From positions 1-63,462 of the forward strand of contig JACQVS010000240.1 in the NCBI GenBank assembly GCA_016209605.1: a stretch of DNA of 63,462 nt. The letters are read 5' to 3'. The notes under the pieces were generated by a model that made no database searches, had not been told where the DNA came from, and was given only the letters and a program-made list of their open reading frames with translations. This stretch comes from Planctomycetota bacterium. GTDB taxonomy: Bacteria; Planctomycetota; UBA8108; JACQVS01. Both the position numbers and the translations under genes were made by a program. This document shows, piece after piece, positions 38,799-46,440 of this stretch (its first letter is position 1; each line of letters begins with the position of its first letter).

Positions 38799-41618
38799 CT
38801 GAAGAATTTAACTCTTCTCATCATCGCAGTGGGCGCGCTCCAGGGAGCCGCCGGACGATCCGAGACGCTCCTCGAGCCGCCGCTTCTCCTCGACTGCGGG
38901 GCCGCCGGGGAGGGGGATGAGCGCCAAAGCGGATCGCGGCGGAATGCCGAAGGGCTCCTCGTACTTCCCGATCGCCCGTGGAGCGAGGAGCGGGGGTACG
39001 GATTCGGCGGCGGGCAAGCGGCCCGAGCGCCCATGGCCGCCCCCGCGGGAATCTGGGGCTCGTACGAGCCCGATCTCTGCGCGCGCTACCGGATCGATCC
39101 GGGCTGCTACCGCTTCCGCTTGCCGCGAGGCTCCTACTTGGTCTCCCTCGGCTTCTGCGAGCTCGAGGAGCACCTCCCTGGAAGGCGGGTCTTCGAGGTC
39201 GCGCTCCAGGGCCGCGCGGCGAGGGAGTCGGTCGATCCCTTCGCCCTCGCCGGCTTCGCCCAGGCCTTCCGACTCCGCTTCTCGGCGATGGTCGAGGAGG
39301 ATGGAAGCCTGGTGGTCGAGCTGAGGCGGCGGGAGGGAAGCAAGCGGCCCCCGGCGCTGAGCGCGCTCTGGATCCATGAGCTGCCGCCCGACCGGGAGCC
39401 GGAGCCGCCGGCGAGCTTCCGCGGGGCGGGAAGCTACGGCCTGAACGCGCTCTTCTGGGACCCCGGGCCGGACGAGGCCGAGATCGCAGGCTTCGTCATC
39501 GAGAGGCGCGGGCACGGTGAGACCGAAGAGCGACCTTCAAGACCGCTCGGCGAAGAGGCCTTCCGGGCGCTGGCGGCGGATCCCGTGCCGGCTGGGCGCT
39601 GGCTCGATGAAAATCTTCGGGCCGGGAAGACCTATGAGTACCGCATCGCGGGCGTGAGCGCGTCCGGACGGCGCGGCCGATGGAGCCCGGTCGTGGCCCT
39701 GAAGCCGCGGCTGCCCGCCGATTCCGCCCTTCCCGTTTACTCGCTCGATGTCCCCAAGCAAGACCTGGAACGGCTTCTCGAAGATGTGGGAAAGGATGTC
39801 AGAGTCTCCGCTGTTCTCTCCATCCTGGACCGAAAGTTTTCGGTCCGCCTCCGGCTCCAGGGGGCGAGCACCCGCCAGGCCGCCAAGCTCGGTTACAGGA
39901 TCCAGCTCAAGGAGGACGACAGCCTCGAAGGCCGCCGCGCCTTCTACCTGAAGGCCGAGCCCTGGGATTTCACGCTCCAGCAGGAAAAGCTCTCCTGCGA
40001 CTTCTTCGCGGCATTAGGCCTCCCCGCCTCCCGTGCCCGCCACGTCAACCTCTTCCTCAACGGCCGATACCAGGGCGTGTACCTCGACCTCGATCCCGTG
40101 GATCCTTCCCTCCTCGAACGCGCGGGCTTCTCTCCCGGCCTCCTCGTCCGCTCGGCCTCCTTCCAGCACGCCGGGGGGAAGATCGGGAGGAAGCGCGGGG
40201 CGGCCGGCCGAAAGGGCGAGCTCGGCGAGCTCCTACGCGCCGTGCAGCGCCTCGAGCGGGGCGAGTTCGGGGCATTCGTGCGCTTGAACTTCGACTGGCC
40301 CCGCCTTCGCGACTACCTCGCCGCCATGGCGCTCTGCCACCGCTCGGAGATCGAATCGGATGACTTCTATTACTTCCGCGATGGCGCCACCCGGCGCTGG
40401 CTCCTCGTCCCGTGGGACCACAATAACGGCAACTTCGCCGTCGTCCCGGGGCGCCGGGCTGCAGGGCGGCCGTTCCTGCCGCTTTTTGGCCAGACGCTCC
40501 AGGGAATCGGGGCCGATCGGCCGTGGTGGTACGCCCTGCCCTCGCGCGTCTTCCAGGACGAGGAGCTCCGGCGCGAGTACCTCGACCGCCTTGAGGCGCT
40601 GGACCGCGAGTGGCTCCTCGGAGGGAAGGCAGCCGAGCTGATCGAGGCGAACCACCGCCGCCTTCGGGACGAGGTCCCGCTGGATCCCCGCCGCTGGCCC
40701 CCCGGCCGCGATGAACCGTTCATGCGCTCCGCGGGGGAGCTCAAGCGTTTCGCGCGCGAGCATGGAGAGCGACTCCTCGACCTCATCGCGGCCGAGCGCC
40801 GCCGGCCGCCCGAGCCCGTCGTGGTGAGCAAGTTCCAGTCAGGCTCCGAGGGCTCGTGGATCGAGGTCTGGAACCGGGGATCGAGCGCCGTCTCCCTACT
40901 CGGCTACCGGATCGTGGATCTCGAGAGGGAAGAAGGCCGACTCTCTCGGTTTCCCGAAGGGAGCCTCGAGCCCGGCGGCTTCCGCGTCGTGCGCCTTGAG
41001 GGCAGCCGTCTCGATCCTCATGGCGGAGCCTTCGCCCTCCTCGCGCCGGGCGCGGGGGGCCGGGTCGCGGACTTCTTCTTCTACGGCCGCCGGAGCCCAG
41101 GATTCTCCTACGGGCGCGCGGCCGGGGATTTCGGCTTCCTCAGGCCGAGCCCCGAGGCCCCGAATGGCGGCCTCGTCGAGCCGGGACCGCCCTGGATCGA
41201 GGACCAGAACATCGACGCTCGGGAAGACCGGCCGGTGGCGGTACGCGCCAGGGTGAGCGTGCCGTACGAAACGAAAAACATCCTGTGGATGGCCGAGCTG
41301 CCAAACCGCAGCACCTCGACGCCGATCCTCGCCGGCGACCGCATCTTCGCGATGGCCGAGCCGGATGAACTCGTCTGCATCGACAAGCGGTGCGGCCGCA
41401 TCCTGTGGACGGCGGCGGCCAATCTGTTCGAGGCCCTCGCTCCGGAAGAGCGGTGGGCCAACCCGGCCTATGCCGATCGCGTCGATCCGCTCGTTGCGAA
41501 CCTCAAGCGCGAGACCGACCGCCTCCGCCGCACCGCGCTGAGGGCGAAAATCCAGGAGACGCTTCGCGAGATCGATGCGAGGCGGTTCACCATCCCGGCC
41601 GATGGCCATTTCGAATAG
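38799..41618 (+). CDS. Secreted CotH-like / lamin-tail protein running into a PQQ propeller, stopped by TAG
   Basis: The open frame runs from 38781. A conventional GTG at 38829 leaves no signal peptide, whereas CTG at 38799 gives (M)KNLTLLIIAVGALQGAAG, a good one. I chose CTG but it is rare, and ATG-to-CTG decay is possible. Domains: N-terminal Malectin-like/fibronectin-III-like part (~1-300), CotH kinase-like part (~310-660; FSVRLRLQGASTRQ, VNLFLNGRYQGVYLDLD, WLLVPWDHNNGNF), lamin-tail-like part (~665-790), then the first strands of a PQQ-like propeller (LPNRSTSTPILAGDRIF, DELVCIDKRCGRILW). An in-frame TAG at 41616-41618 cuts the propeller. The next frame resumes at once, so the gene may be decayed. 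Confidence 0.7.
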   Translation: MKNLTLLIIAVGALQGAAGRSETLLEPPLLLDCGAAGEGDERQSGSRRNAEGLLVLPDRPWSEERGYGFGGGQAARAPMAAPAGIWGSYEPDLCARYRIDPGCYRFRLPRGSYLVSLGFCELEEHLPGRRVFEVALQGRAARESVDPFALAGFAQAFRLRFSAMVEEDGSLVVELRRREGSKRPPALSALWIHELPPDREPEPPASFRGAGSYGLNALFWDPGPDEAEIAGFVIERRGHGETEERPSRPLGEEAFRALAADPVPAGRWLDENLRAGKTYEYRIAGVSASGRRGRWSPVVALKPRLPADSALPVYSLDVPKQDLERLLEDVGKDVRVSAVLSILDRKFSVRLRLQGASTRQAAKLGYRIQLKEDDSLEGRRAFYLKAEPWDFTLQQEKLSCDFFAALGLPASRARHVNLFLNGRYQGVYLDLDPVDPSLLERAGFSPGLLVRSASFQHAGGKIGRKRGAAGRKGELGELLRAVQRLERGEFGAFVRLNFDWPRLRDYLAAMALCHRSEIESDDFYYFRDGATRRWLLVPWDHNNGNFAVVPGRRAAGRPFLPLFGQTLQGIGADRPWWYALPSRVFQDEELRREYLDRLEALDREWLLGGKAAELIEANHRRLRDEVPLDPRRWPPGRDEPFMRSAGELKRFAREHGERLLDLIAAERRRPPEPVVVSKFQSGSEGSWIEVWNRGSSAVSLLGYRIVDLEREEGRLSRFPEGSLEPGGFRVVRLEGSRLDPHGGAFALLAPGAGGRVADFFFYGRRSPGFSYGRAAGDFGFLRPSPEAPNGGLVEPGPPWIEDQNIDAREDRPVAVRARVSVPYETKNILWMAELPNRSTSTPILAGDRIFAMAEPDELVCIDKRCGRILWTAAANLFEALAPEERWANPAYADRVDPLVANLKRETDRLRRTALRAKIQETLREIDARRFTIPADGHFE

Positions 41619-41642
41619 CACTTCGGCATCGTCGGGTTCACG

Positions 41643-42599
41643 ATGCCAACGCCGCTCTCGGACGGCAAGCGCGTGTACGTCTGGTGCAACATGGGGGTCG
41701 CAGCGTGTTACGATCTCGAAGGCCGCCGCCAATGGATCAGGCGACTGGAGACCGGGCCGATCGCATACGGTTCCTCGCCGGCGCTGGCCGACGGCGTGTT
41801 CGGCGTGTTCCTCAACCAGCTGCACGGGCTCGACGCCGAAACCGGCGAGCTGCGGTGGACCCAGCCACGCGTGCACAAGAACATCGCCGCGGTCCTGGCC
41901 GCGCGCATGGCCGGTCAAAACGTGTTCGTCACGCAGCCGGGCGAGGTCATCCAGCCGTCCGACGGCAGGCTGCTGTTCCGCCCGAGCGGCATTGTCAGCG
42001 GCGATCAGGGCTGGTCGCCGCCGGTGATTCTCGGCGACACCATGTACTCGCAGAGGTACGGCGTCACGGAGATCAACGTCTACGATTTCACGGGTTGCGA
42101 GGGCGATACCTGGCGGCCGAAAAAAGTCGCCACAATCAACCTGCCGGGCGAGGTCTCCCGCAAACCGGACGGCGGCTGGATCGACCGCTGGACCGCCGGC
42201 TCGCCGCTCGTCTGGGAGGGACTGCTCTACCAGGTGGACATCTACGGCAGCCTCTACGTCGTCGATCTCGCCGCAAAGGAGATGGTCTACCGGCGCGACC
42301 TGAACCTGCGCGGCTTCATGCACTATAACTCGGTCCCCGTCGCCGCTAGCCCGGCGCTCATCGGTCGGCACATCTACGTGATGGACAACCAGGGAACGAC
42401 TCTCGTCCTCGAACCCGGCCGCGAATTCAAAGTCGCCGCCCGCAATCAGCTCGACACCCAGCTCGAACGCCACTGGCCCATCCCGGCCCAGGAGACGATC
42501 GCCTACGCCCCGCCGATCACGGACGGCAACCGCTTGTACCTCCGCGGCGAGCGGTATCTCTACTGCCTAGGAGACCAGCGGTTCAACGGGAAGGAGTAG
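41643..42599 (+). CDS. C-terminal PQQ-like beta-propeller, continuation after in-frame TAG
   Basis: 318 residues in the same frame as the CotH-like gene, separated only by the TAG and eight codons (HFGIVGFT). The sequence begins TMPTPLSDGKRVYVW, which is the middle of a blade, then shows PQQ-like repeats (GLDAETGELRWTQ, ACYDLEGRRQWIR, SLYVVDLAAKEMVYRR) and ends LYCLGDQRFNGKE. No Shine-Dalgarno precedes the ATG at 41643, so independent translation is doubtful. It is best read as the 3' part of a split gene; both halves together would form an intact propeller. Such proteins are usually secreted quinoprotein-like or assembly factors. Confidence 0.7.
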   Translation: MPTPLSDGKRVYVWCNMGVAACYDLEGRRQWIRRLETGPIAYGSSPALADGVFGVFLNQLHGLDAETGELRWTQPRVHKNIAAVLAARMAGQNVFVTQPGEVIQPSDGRLLFRPSGIVSGDQGWSPPVILGDTMYSQRYGVTEINVYDFTGCEGDTWRPKKVATINLPGEVSRKPDGGWIDRWTAGSPLVWEGLLYQVDIYGSLYVVDLAAKEMVYRRDLNLRGFMHYNSVPVAASPALIGRHIYVMDNQGTTLVLEPGREFKVAARNQLDTQLERHWPIPAQETIAYAPPITDGNRLYLRGERYLYCLGDQRFNGKE

Positions 42600-42696
42600 A
42601 CCCTCCAGTGCCCGGAACAGTGGATCCCGCTCCCGGGCCGTCGCGTTCCGACGGAATCGGCGGCCGGAATCGCCAGGAAATTAAAAATCACGGAAG

Positions 42697-42741
42697 GTCT
42701 CTAATTTTTGTTGCAAAAATGAGTGGCTGTCCCTAATTTTT
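42697..42741 (+). repeat. Pair of 13-base direct repeats GTCYCTAATTTTT
   Basis: GTCTCTAATTTTT at 42697-42709 and GTCCCTAATTTTT at 42729-42741 differ at one base and lie upstream of the ATG at 42747. Similar GTCCCTAATTTTT words occur as dispersed repeats in other bacteria, but I have not searched. The rest of the 42600-42746 gap holds nothing else I can support. Confidence 0.35.
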
Positions 42742-42746
42742 TCTCC

Positions 42747-43820
42747 ATGGATGCCAGCATCTTCCAGGAAAGCCATGAACGCCCCGATTCCATCTCCCGG
42801 CGCGAGGCGCTGCGCTGGAGCGCCCTCTGGGGAGCGGCGCTGGCCGGCACCGGCTGCGCCGGGGCGGCGGGATCGGCCTTGACCTCTGCCGCCTCCGCCG
42901 AACAGAATCCGCCGGGCTCTCCAGGGGCCGACTCCCGCAAACGTTCCCCCAAGTCCTACCCCATGAAGAAATCCATCAACCTCTGGGCCTTCCCCTATCC
43001 CAAGCGCATGACCCTGGAGGAGTGCTTCCGCCTGGCCAGGGAGGCGGGTTTCGACGCCGTCGAGGTCAACTACAACCTCGAGGACGACCTCTCTCCGAAG
43101 GCGAGCGAGAAGGAGATCCGCGCCCTTGGAGAGCTGGCCCGCAAGATCGGCATCGAGGTGAGCGGCGTCTGCTCGTTCCTCTTCTGGCCCTACCCGCTCA
43201 CCGCCAGCGATCCCGAGAAACGCCGGCGGGCCATGGAGCTGGCAGAGAATATGCTCCTGGCGGCGAGCTGGCTGGGGACGAAGAACCTGCTGGTGGTGCC
43301 GGGAGCGGTCTACATCCCCTGGCGCAAGGACTCCGAGGAAGTGCCCTACGACGTGGTCGACCGCCGCGCCAAGGAGGCGGTCGCCAGGATGATCCCATTG
43401 GCGGAAAAGCACCAGGTGCACATCAACATCGAGAACATCTTCTTCAACGGATACCTGATGAGCCCGCCGGAGATGACCGCCTTCGTCGACTCCTTCCAGA
43501 GCCCCTGGGTGAAGGTGCACTTCGACACCGGCAACATCATGCCCTTCCAGTTCCCCGAGCACTGGATCCCGATGATCGGGAAGCGCATCCAGAACGTCCA
43601 TCTCAAGGAGTACTCGAAGGCCGGCACCGATTTTTCCATCGAGAGCTTCCGGCCGCTCCTCGACGGCACCACCAACTGGCCGGCCGTCATAGAGGCCTTC
43701 GACGCCATCGGCTACCGCGGCTATCTGACCTTCGAGTACTTCCACCCCTTCCCCCACTACCCCGAGGCGCTGGTCTACTGGGCAAGCGACGCCTTGAACC
43801 GGCTGCTGGGGAGGGGGTGA
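42747..43820 (+). CDS. Tat-exported lipoprotein, sugar isomerase/epimerase-like TIM barrel
   Basis: 357 residues from the ATG at 42747 (MDASIFQ). The N-terminus has a twin-arginine signal with SRREAL at residues 17-22 and a lipobox LAGTGC (Cys37), so it is probably exported folded and lipid-anchored. The rest (~85-355) is an AP endonuclease 2 / xylose isomerase-like TIM barrel: AFPYPKRMTLEECF, FDAVEVNYNLED, HINIENIFFNG, VKVHFDTGN and IQNVHLKEY supply the metal-site Glu, Asp and His. Families with this fold include hydroxypyruvate isomerase and inosose dehydratase. The true substrate is unknown. The GTG at 42723 would add eight residues that lie in the direct repeat, so I rejected it. Confidence 0.85.
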   Translation: MDASIFQESHERPDSISRREALRWSALWGAALAGTGCAGAAGSALTSAASAEQNPPGSPGADSRKRSPKSYPMKKSINLWAFPYPKRMTLEECFRLAREAGFDAVEVNYNLEDDLSPKASEKEIRALGELARKIGIEVSGVCSFLFWPYPLTASDPEKRRRAMELAENMLLAASWLGTKNLLVVPGAVYIPWRKDSEEVPYDVVDRRAKEAVARMIPLAEKHQVHINIENIFFNGYLMSPPEMTAFVDSFQSPWVKVHFDTGNIMPFQFPEHWIPMIGKRIQNVHLKEYSKAGTDFSIESFRPLLDGTTNWPAVIEAFDAIGYRGYLTFEYFHPFPHYPEALVYWASDALNRLLGRG

Positions 43821-43882
43821 GGGGCTCTCCTGGACCCATCGCCACAGGAGCACCTAAGCCAGTTGCTTGAAATATTTTGAGA

Positions 43883-43888
43883 TATAAT
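43883..43888 (+). promoter_or_regulatory. -10 box TATAAT of a possible leaderless gene
   Basis: A perfect TATAAT ends ten bases before the ATG at 43899, placing transcription start at or next to the start codon. A TTGAAA lies only ten bases upstream, too close for a -35. No Shine-Dalgarno is present (ACTTAAAAATG). Confidence 0.5.
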
Positions 43889-43898
43889 TTACTTAAAA

Positions 43899-44213
43899 AT
43901 GAGTAAAGCTAGAATCCAATCCTCCCTCACCAAGACGGAATCGGAGCTGATCGATCAGGTAGCGGCCTTGACTCAGACCAAGCGGACCGAGGTCATTAAG
44001 AACGCCCTCGCCGTTTACCACTGGTTCGTTAAACAGATCATCACGGGGGCCAGGATCACCGCCCGGAAGCCGACGGGCGAAGAAGTAGCCCTCGAAAGCA
44101 AGGCCAGCCACATGACTCCGGAAGAGATCGGAGCGCTTTCCAAAAAGCTCGCGCAATGCTCGGATCCAGCGGAAGCGGGGCGACTGAAAGAGCGCCTGGT
44201 ACGCGGCTTTTAA
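43899..44213 (+). CDS. Ribbon-helix-helix-like small protein
   Basis: 104 residues. The first ~50 look like a CopG/Arc ribbon-helix-helix: SKARIQSSLTKTESELID (strand) and LTQTKRTEVIKNALAVYHWF (second helix). The rest, EEVALESKASHMTPEEIGALSKKL, is helical. Such proteins are DNA-binding regulators or antitoxins, but no toxin gene adjoins it. A TATAAT box ten bases before the ATG suggests leaderless translation. Its stop overlaps the convergent radical SAM gene by 4 bases. The DNA-binding call rests on the helix pattern. Confidence 0.65.
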   Translation: MSKARIQSSLTKTESELIDQVAALTQTKRTEVIKNALAVYHWFVKQIITGARITARKPTGEEVALESKASHMTPEEIGALSKKLAQCSDPAEAGRLKERLVRGF

Positions 44214-46288
44214 ACCGGCACACACAACGGCCGCTGCGCCCGCGCCGCTTTCATCTGGCGGCAGAACTCATCGTTCGTATCCACCCTCGGTTCAAAGAGA
44301 AGCTTCCGCCACCTCAAGACCTGGTCCGGCTCGACCGCTTTGAGGTAGGCGTATTTTTTCTGCAAGGCCGGATTGGGGGAGTAAACGATTTCCAGGCCGC
44401 AGGGCTCGAAAAACTCCTCCGGATTGCCAATATAATTCAGCTCATGAAGCTTCAAGAAATCATAATGCAGGCGGCGGACGATCGGGAACTCTTCCAGCAA
44501 GGCGCTCTTTCTTGAGAGGCTGTTGATGGTTGCTTCCTGGAGATATCCTGGAATGAAGCCATCATGGCGATCAGACCTCTTCAGATAATTGACCAGGGCT
44601 TGATAAACCATCTCATGGAGCCCTTCCATCTGGCTGAAGATGAGCTTCGCTTTTGAATTGCCGAGGCCGATATTGTTCTCGTGCTGGATGAGCGTTTCGA
44701 TGAGTTCCGGATTGCTTCCGCACGTTTCGATCAGATCGGAGTTCTTCTCCCACAGCTCGGCCTTCCTCCCGCTCACAAAATCCCTGTAAATCCGGTCCAG
44801 CCCGGGAGGAAATTTGCTTCTCAAGCTGAAGATCTCGTCCATGAACAAGGACAGGGGCAGCTGAAGGAACTTCAACAAGCCCAGGAACTCATCGAAGAGG
44901 TTGTCGTTGAAGAAGGTCTCGATGGTCAAATCGTATTCCAGGCATCTCAGGTAGTCTTCGAAACTCAAGGTGTCATTGGCAATTGCCCTTTCCTCGGTCT
45001 CGAACCACTGGAACTCCCTCTCATCCCAGCGGTATTTGCCGTAGGCGCCAGGCATGACCCGGAATGCTGTTTTCACTCCAAACTTCTCACGGGACTCCAG
45101 GGTGTCCATCTCCGTCCCAGGCAGAATGGTGAGATACTGGTGGGAAATTTTTTGGATCCCATCCGCGATCAGGTCCTTGATGGACTGGGTGTGGACCTCG
45201 AAGGTGTCTCCGGGCAGCGCCAGGATGATCTCGCCATATGCGAGGGGCTCTTCCGGTCCGGATTCATTCTGCGCCGCCTTGATCAAGCTCGACATGGAGA
45301 TGTTGGCGCGCTTGATGTTCTTGAGAACAGTCTGGTCGGTGGATTGAACCGAGGCCGTGATCCGGACGATCTGGTCGCCCCCCGCGTTGATCCGGTCGAC
45401 CACCTGGACCACTCGCTCCCGCTTGTTCTTGCCGGTCGGAACCTCGATTTTTTTCGGCCAGCCCCATTCCCTCCGGATGGCGCCGATTTTCTCTCCGACT
45501 TCCAGATCCTCAAGGAACATGCCGAAATTCGCATCGGCGATATGCAACAAGCTCCGCCGCCCAGGCAGGTTGCGCAGCCGCTTCGCGCAATAGAGAAGCT
45601 CTTCCACCAGCCGGCCGGTGGAGAAGGTGTTCACCTTGTTGTAATACTCGGTCCCCTCGGTGCAAAAAGTGCAGGTGAACGGGCAGCCTCTGGTCCTTTG
45701 AATCAACACGCTGACGTCCTGGTCGAAGAACTTGTCCATCGTTCCCGTCAAGTAGGGCGAAGGGATTTCATCGAGGCTCCGGATTCGCGACAGCAAGTGG
45801 CCTTGAACAAACTGCCCGTCCTGGAGGTAATGGACGCTGTCGAGGGGGACCAGGGCGCTCTTCAAGGAGCTGACATCCATATTGGCGTGGATCAGATGCT
45901 TCAACAGCGCCGTGAAGGCAAATTCGCCTTCCTTGTAGACGTAAAAATCGATGGCGGGATGGCTTTCAAGAAACAGCCGCTGGAGTTTCGGGTCATCAGA
46001 ATAGTTCGCGCCCCCCAGGACGCAGACCACCTCAGGATGCTCCTTCTTGATGAGGGCAATCGCCTGGCAGCTCAGCCGGCTGTTCCACATGTAATTGGTG
46101 CAGCCGACCACATCGGGCTTCCGGCTCCTGAAGCTTTCCCGGAACTCATCGAAATCCTTGAAGAGCTCCACGGCAATTTGATCGCCCAGCTTTGCCAAGG
46201 CATAACTGGCCACCAGCCCGACCGGGTACGGGAAAGTGATGTGCTTCTGGTGCTTGTGATTGAAGTCGGCAAGATAAATGAGGACCAT
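44210..46288 (-). CDS. B12-binding-domain radical SAM protein
   Basis: A 692-residue protein. The N-terminal ~180 residues resemble a cobalamin-binding Rossmann domain (PVGLVASYALAKLG, VVCVLGGANYSDD). The radical SAM cysteines are C202-x3-C206-x2-C209 in RGCPFTCTFC, followed by the (beta/alpha)8 barrel. The family includes methylthiotransferases, methyltransferases and oxidative enzymes, so its reaction is open. I see no SPASM-like cysteine cluster at the C-terminus. It is divergent from the glycan operon (153-base gap), so it may act on a sugar or peptide of that pathway, which is inference. Confidence 0.85.
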   Translation of the reverse strand: MVLIYLADFNHKHQKHITFPYPVGLVASYALAKLGDQIAVELFKDFDEFRESFRSRKPDVVGCTNYMWNSRLSCQAIALIKKEHPEVVCVLGGANYSDDPKLQRLFLESHPAIDFYVYKEGEFAFTALLKHLIHANMDVSSLKSALVPLDSVHYLQDGQFVQGHLLSRIRSLDEIPSPYLTGTMDKFFDQDVSVLIQRTRGCPFTCTFCTEGTEYYNKVNTFSTGRLVEELLYCAKRLRNLPGRRSLLHIADANFGMFLEDLEVGEKIGAIRREWGWPKKIEVPTGKNKRERVVQVVDRINAGGDQIVRITASVQSTDQTVLKNIKRANISMSSLIKAAQNESGPEEPLAYGEIILALPGDTFEVHTQSIKDLIADGIQKISHQYLTILPGTEMDTLESREKFGVKTAFRVMPGAYGKYRWDEREFQWFETEERAIANDTLSFEDYLRCLEYDLTIETFFNDNLFDEFLGLLKFLQLPLSLFMDEIFSLRSKFPPGLDRIYRDFVSGRKAELWEKNSDLIETCGSNPELIETLIQHENNIGLGNSKAKLIFSQMEGLHEMVYQALVNYLKRSDRHDGFIPGYLQEATINSLSRKSALLEEFPIVRRLHYDFLKLHELNYIGNPEEFFEPCGLEIVYSPNPALQKKYAYLKAVEPDQVLRWRKLLFEPRVDTNDEFCRQMKAARAQRPLCVPV

Positions 46289-46440
46289 ATTCTGATTCCT
46301 GGAATGATTTTTAAGCCAAGCCGCTCAATTCAATGAACCTACCACTAATTATCTGACAAATAGCCAAGCTTCATGCACTGTTCTTTTTATCTAGGAACTT
46401 CCCCTGAATTTTTTATTGCCACCGTCCGATATAAAACGGC

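Noticed and set aside
41616..41618. Genome-wide recoding of TAG
   Set aside because: TAG ends several other genes in the window, so amber reassignment is not supported.
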